Positions 28,269-37,442 of a stretch of 64,000 bases of DNA are shown in pieces. The DNA lies in the NCBI RefSeq assembly GCF_026212465.1, contig NC_080058.1, forward strand, positions 3,481,001 through 3,545,000, in the 5' to 3' direction. The stretch comes from Amaranthus tricolor. Taxonomy: Eukaryota; Streptophyta; Magnoliopsida; Caryophyllales; Amaranthaceae. Position 1 is the stretch's first letter, and the number at the start of each line of letters is the position of its first letter. The notes under the pieces were generated by a model. The model had not been told where the DNA came from and searched no databases. It saw only the letters and a program-made list of their open reading frames with translations. The translations under genes were made by a program, and so were the position numbers.

Positions 28269-28673
28269 TTACAACCACGACAACAAAATTGAAATGACAG
28301 ATGCAAAATCATGACTAAAAGCTAAACAGTTATTGATAACGGTCTGGACGTGAAAAGCTCTATGCCGACTACTAGATAAAGCTTCAACAACCATATTGCA
28401 ATCACCTTCAATGACAACATTCTGCCAACCTTGCTCCTTGGCCAAGTCCAAGGCCCATAGCACAACCCTAGCTTCCACCAGTTCAGCTGAACCATTGAAC
28501 CACAAGATTTTAGACCTTGCCAGAATGAATACACCCTCATTGTTCCTAGCAATAACCCTAATACCATGCTTCTCGTCCGAAAAGGAAAAGTCCCTGTCAA
28601 CGTTGATCTTGATAAAACCAGGAGGAGGACGATGCCAAACCGCAAACCCACGCGGAATACTGGCCACAACCAA
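28269..28673 (-). pseudogene. LINE RNase H domain (decayed)
   Basis: Minus-strand frame with the plant LINE RNase H pattern: INVD (first acidic residue), then GIRVIARNNEGVF, ELVEARVVLWALDLA (the E) and VIEGDCNMVVEAL (the second D). The last conserved segment, which would carry the final D (usually in an N..AD.LA stretch), has been lost or altered. Such domains remove the RNA strand during target-primed reverse transcription. It is fused downstream of the decayed RT/zf-RVT part. Confidence 0.8.
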
Positions 28674-29991
28674 CTATAAACGAGCATTTTGGTACTCTTT
28701 AAGCCAATCAAGAGCTTTCCAAACACAAAGTCTCGAAGGGGCATGGACCTTGTCAAAAACGGTTTGCTACAAGCCTTCCAAATTTGCCAAGGGTCACAAA
28801 AGTCTTTACCACCGCTTTACCTCTAGAACTCCACAACCAATCCAACATATCTCTAAATGACCGAACTAGAAGACTTGAGAAAGCAAAGTTGGCCTCAACC
28901 CAAAACTCCTTAGCCCAAGGGCACTCGTAAAGCAAATGCCTCAGATTTTCCTCATTACCTCACCGGGAACAAAGGAGATAGTCAGAGATACGCTTTCGAC
29001 AAAGGTTAGCACCATGGGGTATAATATCCCAACACACACGCCAGGAGAACTCTCGAACTTTCAGAGGCAACCTTAATTTCTACAATCTAGCCCAAATCGG
29101 ATACGGACCCTTCGAACAAGAAGCAAATTCTCTATTATCAATTGCATGAGAATGAGCATCTTTACCACGAAAAATCCCATCACTACTAAGAGTCCACCAA
29201 ATCTCATCCTCGGAGCTAATACAACTAATAGGGATACGAAGAATCTTATTAGCTTCAAAAGGGAGAAAGACCTCACGAACCAAATCCTCCTTCCAGACCT
29301 TGTTTTCATGGTCAATGAACATATCAACCGTAGCCTCAGCCGCCAACTCACGCCTAGGAGAAATAATCCAGCCCGAACCAGGTCCATCGAGCCAGGCATC
29401 GCCCTGAACTTGAATGCTCTTACCGTTCCCCACTTTCCATCTCACACCATGCTCCAAAAGTTTCTGAGAACCCTAAATGTTACGCCACCCCAAACTAGGA
29501 TGATACCCAACTTTGGCTTTCCAAATGTCACTATGAGGATAATAGCGAGCTTTAAAAACTCTTGCAATCAAAGAGTCCTTACGAGAATGAAGTCTCCAAA
29601 TTTGCTTAGCCAACATGGCCTGATTGAAGATCTCAAAATCACGAAAGCCAAGCCCACCCCAATCTTTAGGCCTACACAAGTACTCCCAAGATTTCCAACA
29701 TATACCACACCTCTCCTTGGGAATACCCCACCAAAATCGACGAATAATGCCACTAATATCCTTGCATAAACCTGTGGGAAGCTTAAAACAACTCATTGCA
29801 TAAGTTTGGATCACCAAAATAACTGCTTTAATTAGGACTTCTTTTCTAGCCTTTGAAAGCAATTTTTCCTTCCACCCCTGCAACTTCTTCCACACTCTGT
29901 CACGCAAAGTCGCAAAAGATATCTTCATAGACTTATCAAAAATAGTAGGAAGACCCAAGTATTTTCCATGCATAGCAATTTCAAGGAAACC

Positions 29992-31052
29992 CTAGCAGTT
30001 CTTGATGATGTTTCGAGACTGAACCTCAAACTTGCTACTAAAAGAGATCTCACTCTTCTCCACATTCACCTTTTGCCTCGGCGCCTCCTCATAATGACGC
30101 AGAATATTCTTGATAGTCGAAGCTTCACGAAGAGTCGCATTAGAAAAAATGATACTATCATTGGTAAAAAACAAATGAGAAATAATGGGAGCCCCTCGAG
30201 CAATGGAAATACCACGGAGCATTTTTGAGAGGTAGGCTTGTTTTGATCGAGGCGCCAAACCTTCAGCACATAAAAGGAACACGTAAAGCGAAAGAGGATC
30301 CCCCTGACGAAGTCCCCTCCGAGGAATCATAGAATTGGAATGCTGACCATTCACCAAGAAAGAATGAGAGACAGGCGATACACATTCCATAACTCTATGA
30401 ATCCTCGACACCGGAGAACTCATCTTCATCATAATGCCTCGTAAATAATCCCACTCAATCCGATCATACGCCTTACTCATATCGAGTTTTAAAGCCATAA
30501 AACCACGTTTATGAACCGCACTAGTTTTCATGAAATGGAAGACCTCCAAGGCAAGAAGAATATTATCCGTAATGAGCCGACCCTGGACAAAAGCACTTTG
30601 ATTATCCTCAATGATGTCAGGAAGAAAGACCTTCAACCTATTTGCGAGAACCTTCGAAATCAATTTATACGAAATGTTGCAAAGGCAAATAGGACGCAAG
30701 TCTTTCATCTCTCTAGGCTTCTTAATCTTCGGAATAAGGACCATAGTGGTATCATTAACACAATCCGGCATACCCCCGTGATTAAGGAAATGAACAACCG
30801 TATCACTCATTTCGTCTCCCACCAAATCCATATTTAATTATAAGACAAAGCAGGAAGGCCATCCGAACCAGGAGATTTACCGGGATGCATACTCTTCAAA
30901 GCAACAAGAACCTCCTCCTTCGAATACTGTCTCATCAAAGATGCCTCAATATCGATCAACACAAGTTCCTCAATGCCTTGAATTTGATCAATCGTAATTG
31001 GAGTCCTGGATGAAGTGAACAAATCAACACAATAGCTAAAAACCACTTTCAT
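29992..31052 (-). pseudogene. LINE reverse transcriptase (inactive)
   Basis: The minus-strand frame 29992-30831 carries the L1-type motifs LIPKIKKPREMKDLRPICLC, YKLISKVLANRL, QSAFVQGRLITDNILLALE, KLDMSKAYDRIEWDYL and GLRQGDPLSLYVFLL. The upstream part (HPGKSPGSDGLPA) sits in a separate frame at 30834-31052. The catalytic FADD motif reads FTND (in HLFFTNDSIIF), so one of the two catalytic aspartates is asparagine. Confidence 0.88.
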
Positions 31053-31295
31053 TAATCCTCTTGGTCTACCTGCACACCCCCTCTAAGTCAAGCAAAGACT
31101 CAATCCTATTCCTCTTTCTACGATGGGAAGCACGATAGTTGATATTATTCATGTTTTTGTCTCCATCACGAAGAACAAACGTACACCTCTGCCACGCCTC
31201 GGTTTCAATCTTCTTGCGAATATCACGAATTTTAGACTTAACCCTACCCTCTTCCTCAATAATAGCAACACTTTAGACCATCCATCGCAATCTCT

Positions 31296-32250
31296 TCATA
31301 CGTTTAAGCAACCAATATAAGCGTTTGTGAAGGATTTAAACGTATGATTTCCCCATCTACCCAAAATACGACCACAATAAGAGACCTTCTCAGACCAACG
31401 ACCGCCACAAGCCTTACCAGCCATAGCCCAAGCATCTGACATGACCGGATGAAACTCCTCCACATGCAACCACTTGGCCTCAAATTTAAACGGCCTCTCA
31501 TCCCAAGGGACATCCCTGCCCACCCCATAAATCTCCTTCCAAGCCTTTACCACAATAAGAAGATGATTGGAAGAGTCCCAAACAACATTGTGAACATTAA
31601 AAGAAGGAAAAAGGTCTAACCATTCATCATTGCCCAAAGCTCTATCGAAACGCGCCTCGATAGAGCTTTTCCCCTACGATTTAATCAAGTAAACTTGTAC
31701 CCCGAAAAACCCAAGTCTTTGAGAGCACAAGACTCAACAGCGTAGAGGAAAGGTCACAAGCATTTCCCCCCTGCTTTTCGGTTTCAAAAAACACCTCATT
31801 GAAATCACCCGCTAGCAACCACGGCATAGAATGAGCACTACCAAGATCCCGAATCAAATCCCACGTCTTCCATTTCTGACCCGACTCAGACCAGCCATAA
31901 ACCCCTGTACTGCTCCAGAATTCACCCGAACCACATTTAACCTTGAAATCAATATATTGAGGCCCCATCGAACGGATACTCACCTCCACCTCATCGACTC
32001 AAAAAAGAGCATTACCCCCATACCTACTGATCGCATCGACTCAGACACCATGAGCAAAGTTCAGCTTGCATTGAATCTTATGCAACTCAGAAGACCACCT
32101 TTTAGTTTCACTAAGGAAAATAATGTCAGGAGAATGAATACGGATGAAATCCAAAAAAGAACGAACCGCCTCAAGAGTCAAGACTCACCAACCAGCGACA
32201 GTTCCAGAAAAGAAGGTTACTCATTGATCACCGAGGGTCCAAGCTATGGG
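31296..32250 (-). pseudogene. LINE endonuclease domain (fragments)
   Basis: Minus-strand pieces include PWLLAGDFNEVFFETEKQGG (about 31730-31830), a signature of plant L1 apurinic-type endonucleases, and downstream WDSSNHLLIVV, corresponding to the SDH-type motif region. The start of the domain (about 32000-32220) is readable only across stops. The endonuclease would have nicked target DNA. Confidence 0.75.
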
Positions 32251-32450
32251 ACCCGCCACATTATTCTCAGCTTGAACACAAAAATCCACCTCCATACAAT
32301 CGATCCTACGTTTTCGACCACCTCTTTCCCCACCAACATCAGAACCATCACTAATATCCACTTCATGACGTTTACCTTTACCATCTAAAAGGGAATGATC
32401 AAGCCCTTGATTAGGACCTGGCTCGCTGAAACGTCTCTGAAGAGGTAAAC

Positions 32451-33490
32451 TTTTTAATTGACCTTTAGTCTTGAATATATTGTTTCACATAAGTGAAAGT
32501 TCTATATAATTTGATGAAAATTTTAGAAGTATTAGTCTATCATGATTTAAAATCAAAGAAAACTATTTTTTTTGATACTATCTACATTATGTAATAACTT
32601 TGATGTGATTAGCGTATGAATAGTGGTGAATTCAAGATTCAAACTCACAATTATGACAAAAATAATTTAATGAAAAATATAAAAAAAATTACAAACATAT
32701 ATGTTAAAAATAACTTATTCAATTCAACTTGAAAAAATAATATTTTATATTTTATTTCAACGAGTTTTCTATAAATAACAATTGAAGTTTGATTTTTACC
32801 TATTAATTAATTAAAATATAACCAATATTAATTTATTTACAAATTTTTATTGCCCTCACATGTGGGCGTGGGATCAATTTGAATTCGCTCCTGCCAATAG
32901 CTTATTTCAAACTAAATTCAGTAAGTACATATAGTATAAAAATAATTCAATGAATTTTTTTAAAAAATTATACAATTATATATAAAGTTAATTTAGTTAG
33001 AGCACCGAGCATGACATATTTGCTTCGGAAATAGTCTATAAAATAAGCTTTTTAAACAAAAAATCTCCAACATAAGCTTTGGAAAATTTAAATTTCCAAA
33101 ATATGCGTTTATATATTCGGGCCTAAGGTCAGGATTCGTTATTAGAAACAGCGAACAACGAGGGACAAAGTCATAATGTCATAACGTTTAACTTTTTTGT
33201 CCCTTTAAACATTATGACAATTGACATTGTCCCTTTTTGTACGCTGTTACAAACAGCGAACAAAATAATTTTTTTCTCTTGTTCGGTGTGAGTAACAGCG
33301 AACAATCTGACATTAGGTTCGGACACGGAGATGCTTATTTTGAGAATTAAAATTTTCCGAAGCTTATTTTGAAAATTTTTTAATAAAAAAGCATAATTTA
33401 TTGTATCTTTCACCAAATTAGACCGTTTTAAAATAGTCTGGTATGATGTGGAAAACAACCTAGCCTATTTTTCTGATTGATAACTTTAAA
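32451..33490. other. AT-rich intergenic stretch
   Basis: No gene seen. At about 33145-33310 there are three AACAGCGAACAA repeats, with GGGACAAAGTCATAATGTC partly mirrored by nearby TTGTCCC...ATTATGACA; this may be a small decayed element. The piece at about 32620-32900 has weakly inverted GAATTCAA edges and could be a hAT-like MITE remnant, but I could not fix its ends. Confidence 0.4.
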
Positions 33491-34015
33491 ATTATAAGTG
33501 GGAAAAAGTGTGAAAAAGTACCTAATAAACAAAAAATTTCAAAAAAATACCTAATAAAAAAAAAATTTCAAAATTTTCTTTTTCAAAAGAGTACAAAGTA
33601 ACGGCTGGGGTTAAGTTTTTCGTTATCTTTTTTACCCATTTTTAAAAAGTACCTAATAAAATTTTTCTTTTCAAAATAGTACAAGAACACAGCATAATTT
33701 TCTAATACAAACACAACATCATATATAATTCTAAGAACATCATCCATAAAAAAGTTCAGACATCATCCAATACAAACACAACATAAGAGTATCATCCAAC
33801 ACAAACCTAGAGATTCACATAAATAAAGTTTCATAATTATCCTTTTCATGTACAATGTATAAGTGGTACCATCCATCAACATCCATCAATTTCAAAGGAT
33901 TCTAAAAAGAGAGGGATATCTTATCATATTTAATTTCACTTCTCCCATCAAATAAAGTGTACCCCTTTTTTATATCAAATCCTTCCCACATCATCCAAAC
34001 CACAATTATTCTTAA

Positions 34016-34766
34016 GAGAAAATTATTTAAAACTACCTTTTCTATATACTAGTTTGCAAAAAACTACCTTATATAAATTTTTTTGCAAAAAACTACCTTA
34101 TATAATACATTTCTTTGCGAACGACTACCCTTTAACGTTTTCTTAGGGTTTGACCGTTGAAAGTAACGGTTGACCATCACGTGCAAGTCACGTGATGTTT
34201 TAAGCCTTTCCTTCTTCATTTCTGCGATTTCATCACAGGACTACTATGAGCCACCCAAGTCCCAAGCAGGTTCCCTTCAAGATCCACCACCTGCACAATG
34301 CCACTTGAATAACCAACCCATATTCTAGAACCGTAAGTAGCAAGAGACTGAACAACAGAAGGATGAAAATGGAGCTCTAGGTGACGATTCCCATTATCAT
34401 CCCACTGCACAAGATGACCACTACTGCACCCAACCCAAACCATTCCATCTATTGTTGCAACCATTGCTTCAGTTCGTCTATCATCTCCCATAGCCCCCTT
34501 GACTGCAGCTCGACGAACCGCGTCAGCAGCGCCAAGAATAGGGATTGAAGAAAGTAAAAGAAGAAGGGTTTAAAAGGGTTAAAACATCACGTTACTTGCA
34601 CGTGATGGTCAACCGTTACTTTCAACGGTCAAACCCTAAGAAAACGTTAAAGGGTAGTCTTTCGCAAAGAAATGTATTATATAAGGTTGTTTTTTGCAAA
34701 AAAAATTATATAAGGTAGTTTTTTGCAAACTAGTGTAAAGAAAAGGTAGTTTTAAATAATTTTCTC
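34016..34766. mobile_element. Pack-MULE carrying a 5PTase/FRA3-like gene fragment
   Basis: A 751-base element with inverted ends of about 180 bases starting GAGAAAATTATTTAAAACTA. The arms include CCCTTTAACGTTTTCTTAGG and the palindromic region around CATCACGTGCAAGT. An exact 9-base target duplication TATTCTTAA flanks it at 34007-34015 and 34767-34775. Between the arms sits GC-richer, coding-like sequence (about 34216-34560) matching a host gene family. Inverted ends, a 9-base duplication and a captured gene piece define a Pack-MULE. It inserted into the outer element at 33491-35432. Confidence 0.88.
34216..34560 (-). pseudogene. Captured WD40 fragment of a type II inositol polyphosphate 5-phosphatase (FRA3/5PTase12-14-like)
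   Basis: The minus-strand frame begins (no ATG needed) with SIPILGAADAVRRAAVKGA, runs through RRTEAMVATIDGMVWVGCSS, GHLVQWDDNGNRHLELHFHP and SRIWVGYSSGIVQVVDLEGN, and ends WVAHSSPVMK then a short unrelated tail and stop. This order matches the WD40-repeat region before the phosphatase domain in plant FRA3-like 5PTases. The parent gene is not in the window. With an ATG at 34491 it could encode 91 residues if transcribed, but only WD40 blades and no catalytic domain. Identification is from family memory. Confidence 0.8.
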
Positions 34767-35432
34767 TATTCTTAATTAAATGTGCAATTTCAAAGTAACA
34801 AACTTCCTCTTTTAATGTCTTAATCCTAAAACTCTTTCAATCATACACAATACTATTACATTTTGTCACAAAAAAAACCCCCAAAGTAAATCTTAATCTT
34901 AATAGGTTTCATGAGGTCACACAACCTAAAATAAAGTAATTGAAAAAAAAATTTCAATCACAAATCCAACAAGAAGAATTAAAGCAAAAGTGTAAAATTC
35001 AACAAGAAGAATTAAAGCAAAAGTGTAAAATTCAATAAAATTATGCCAAATTTTCGAAAAAAAAAATTATGGCAAAGTTATTAACTTGAAGATTTTCGCA
35101 GAGGAAAGTGAGTGAAGATGAGTAAGGAAATAATAAAGGAAGAAAAACTTTAAAATTGCAAACAAATGGTTGCTTGGGCGAAGAAGATGGGGCGTCTCAC
35201 GTCTGTAATGGGGGTTTTCAAAACAGTGAGTGAGGAAGAAGATGGAGAATTAGGAGAGAGAAAATATTTTGAATAAGAAAATGGATTTGGATCAGTTTTT
35301 TCGAAGGGAAAAAGCAAATGATAACAGAAAACTTAACCCCAGCCGTTACTTGGTACTCTTTTAAAAATAATTTTTTTTATTAGGTACTTTTTTGAATTTT
35401 TTTTATTAGGTACTTTTTAATAATTTTTCCTT

Positions 35433-37010
35433 ATAACTTTAAATGAGTACATACATTAGCCTAATAGAAATAATGTCACTAAAAAAAACTGTCTTATACA
35501 AGACTTTGTGTCATGTTAAATGTTCTCAATCCTTAAACTTTACAACCCTTTTCATTATATTGCCACCTCTTTTTTAATAAAATTACTAAAATGCCCTTAA
35601 ATCTATTTTTAATTATTAAATCAACCATTATTATTACTAAACTAAATTTATTAATAATAATTAAATCAAAATAAAAACCATTAATTTAAAAAAAATAATT
35701 TTTTAAAATCAGAAAATAAATCGTTTTTTATTGAAATTTGATACATAATCATTCTTTTGGCCAAAGTTTTTGATAGGAAAATCACATTACCGCAATATTT
35801 GCAGCATTAGAAACTAGAGTTCAAGATCTTTCCACTGATATATTACATGCCCAATTCCGATAACCGAGCGAGAAATTATGATCGTTTAAAATTTGCTTAT
35901 GTTAAAAATTTGATATACATTCTATCTTTTGAGCATAACTTTTTAATGAAAATCGTAATAATGCAAGGTTTGTAGCACTAGAAAAATAGACTTCAAGAGC
36001 TTTCCAACGACATATTATATGCCCAATTCTGACAATCGAGCAAAAAATGATGACTGTTTAAAGTTTGCAGTGATTTCTAACATTTAGTTGCACGCGACTA
36101 GTTTGTTAAAAATCCCTTGAAACTTTAAATGGTCGTCATTTCTTGCTCGGTTGTTGGAAGTGGGCATATAATATGTCGTTGGAAAGTTCTTAAAGTCTAG
36201 TTTCTGATGATGTAAACCTTGTATCAAATTTTAGTACAAACAAACTTCAAACACTTGTCATTTCTCGCTCGGTTATCGGAATTGGGCATATAATATGTCG
36301 TTGGAAAGTTCTTAAAGTCTAGTTTCTGATGATGCAAACCTTGCATCAAATTTTAGTACAAACAAACTTCAAATACTCGTCATTTCTCAACTGGGCATAT
36401 AATATGTCGTTGGAAAGTTCTTAAAGTCTAGTTTCTGATGATGCAAACCTTGCATCAAATTTTAGTACAAACAAACTTCAAACACTCGTCAAATGCCGCA
36501 AACATTGCAATTATATGATTTTCGTATTTAAAGTTATATCCAAAAGAGCGAACATGTATCAAATTTTAACACAATCATATTGATTCCGCAATCATATTGA
36601 TGCTCATTTTCGTTGGCCATTATAATTCGATTTTTAGTTCTAGCTTATTTTAGTTCGATGAGTGTTCGAAGAGAGTTTCAAGAGAGATGCTAGAGATTAT
36701 AGGTTTGAAAAGTAACCAGGAATAATCTTAAAAGTTCAAACGATAAAAGAAAAATAACTGCAAAGTATAATAATGCCCTAATTGTTTAATAGAACTAAAA
36801 TGAACCATGTATAGCCCTACCTGCGGCCGTGAAACAGAGATTTACTGCATAGGACATTTTTCAAGTCAATCCAAGAACCATTAGGTAAAAAGAGCCCAAA
36901 ATCGAAGGTGACACTTTAACAATTAACAGCAAATACACGCCACGTATATCAAATCTTAACCGTTGATTGTTCATCTTTTTATCTAACCGTCATTGTTTTC
37001 TTCTCTCTTG
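35433..37010. other. Intergenic region upstream of the 610-residue protein gene
   Basis: Mostly AT-rich sequence, dominated by the inverted repeat array at 35735-36570. The part from 36570 to 37010 is the likely promoter region of the gene at 37443, with no further recognised element. Confidence 0.5.
35735..36570. repeat. Inverted array of roughly 110-170-base units
   Basis: Three head-to-tail units lie in one orientation at about 36125-36490. Their shared block GGGCATATAATATGTCGTTG starts at 36162, 36284 and 36393, spacings of 122 and 109 bases. Two related units lie in the opposite orientation at about 35785-36075 (CGACATATTATATGCCCAAT at about 36013). The outer flanks also pair: the 35735-35790 sequence with 36500-36565. 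A transcript through the region could fold into a long imperfect hairpin. Copies two and three are nearly identical, so the tandem expansion is recent. Confidence 0.8.
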
Positions 37011-37017
37011 TATATAA
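37011..37017 (+). promoter_or_regulatory. TATA box of the gene at 37443
   Basis: TATATAAGG follows a CT-rich stretch, and the sequence downstream looks like a purine-rich plant leader (GAAACGGAGAA, about 37062). An intron within the leader is likely, with donor near 37211 (CTAG then GTTAG) and an acceptor near 37396 or 37406 in a T-rich context, leaving about 40 bases before the ATG. Confidence 0.5.
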
Positions 37018-37442
37018 GGACCCTAGATGCCCAAATCGATTTCAATTTTTGGTACTCAATAAGAAACGGAGAAAATTTGAGATTCGCGAAGAAATTTTCT
37101 GAGGTTGAAAAGAAGAATTTAGGAGAGAGATAAACAAAATCGAAGAAGAATCTTGTTCTCTATTCATCTTCTTTAACTTCAATCTTAATTGTTACAAATT
37201 TCTAGGGCTAGGTTAGTTCCGATCAACGATTTCGCTTAATTTATCATCGGTTTTAAATTTGTGTGTTTTTGTTTTTTAATTGACAAGTTACCAGTGTACT
37301 TTTACCTTTTCCTTTCAATTTAACCTAATTTGACTAATTGATAGTTTAATTATCGATTAAGTTTGTCGTTTTTTTTTTTTGTTTTTTGGAATTAGGTTTT
37401 CAGTTAGGGTTTTGGTGATTGTAAAAAGGGAAAATCTTAACA

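Larger units (their letters stand above)
28128..32450 (-). mobile_element. L1-type LINE, 5'-truncated and decayed
   Basis: On the minus strand the order is: a short ORF1-like tail (about 32230-32450), apurinic-type endonuclease pieces (about 31300-32220, with LAGDFNE), reverse transcriptase (about 29990-31050), the connecting/zf-RVT region (about 28750-29970) and RNase H (about 28270-28670). The 3' end is marked by a run of T at 28128-28136 on the plus strand, a poly(A) tail on the minus strand. Stops and frameshifts split every ORF. No exact target duplication was found. It lies tail-to-tail with the callose synthase, about 340 bases past its stop. Confidence 0.88.
33491..35432. mobile_element. 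Mutator-like element (non-autonomous), outer of a nested pair
   Basis: A 1.94-kb element bounded by an exact 11-base direct repeat, ATAACTTTAAA, at 33480-33490 and 35433-35443; Mutator-like elements duplicate 9-11 bases. Its ends are inverted copies of about 130 bases that share AAAAGTACCTAATAAA, AAGAGTAC and AACGGCTGGGGTTAAGTTTT (33491-33625 against 35310-35432). No transposase frame is visible. The interior is AT-rich, has a 33-base tandem duplication at about 34968-35035, and is interrupted by a second element at 34016-34766. Confidence 0.85.

Noticed and set aside
29146..29769. A 207-codon plus-strand open frame (and others at 28396-28860 and 31831-32388)
   Set aside because: They are antisense shadows of the minus-strand LINE frames; the minus strand carries clear reverse transcriptase, endonuclease and RNase H motifs and these do not.
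36125..36490. CRISPR-like array
   Set aside because: The repeats are about 120 bases, directly adjoining, with no unique spacers, in a plant nuclear genome; it is a tandem/inverted repeat.
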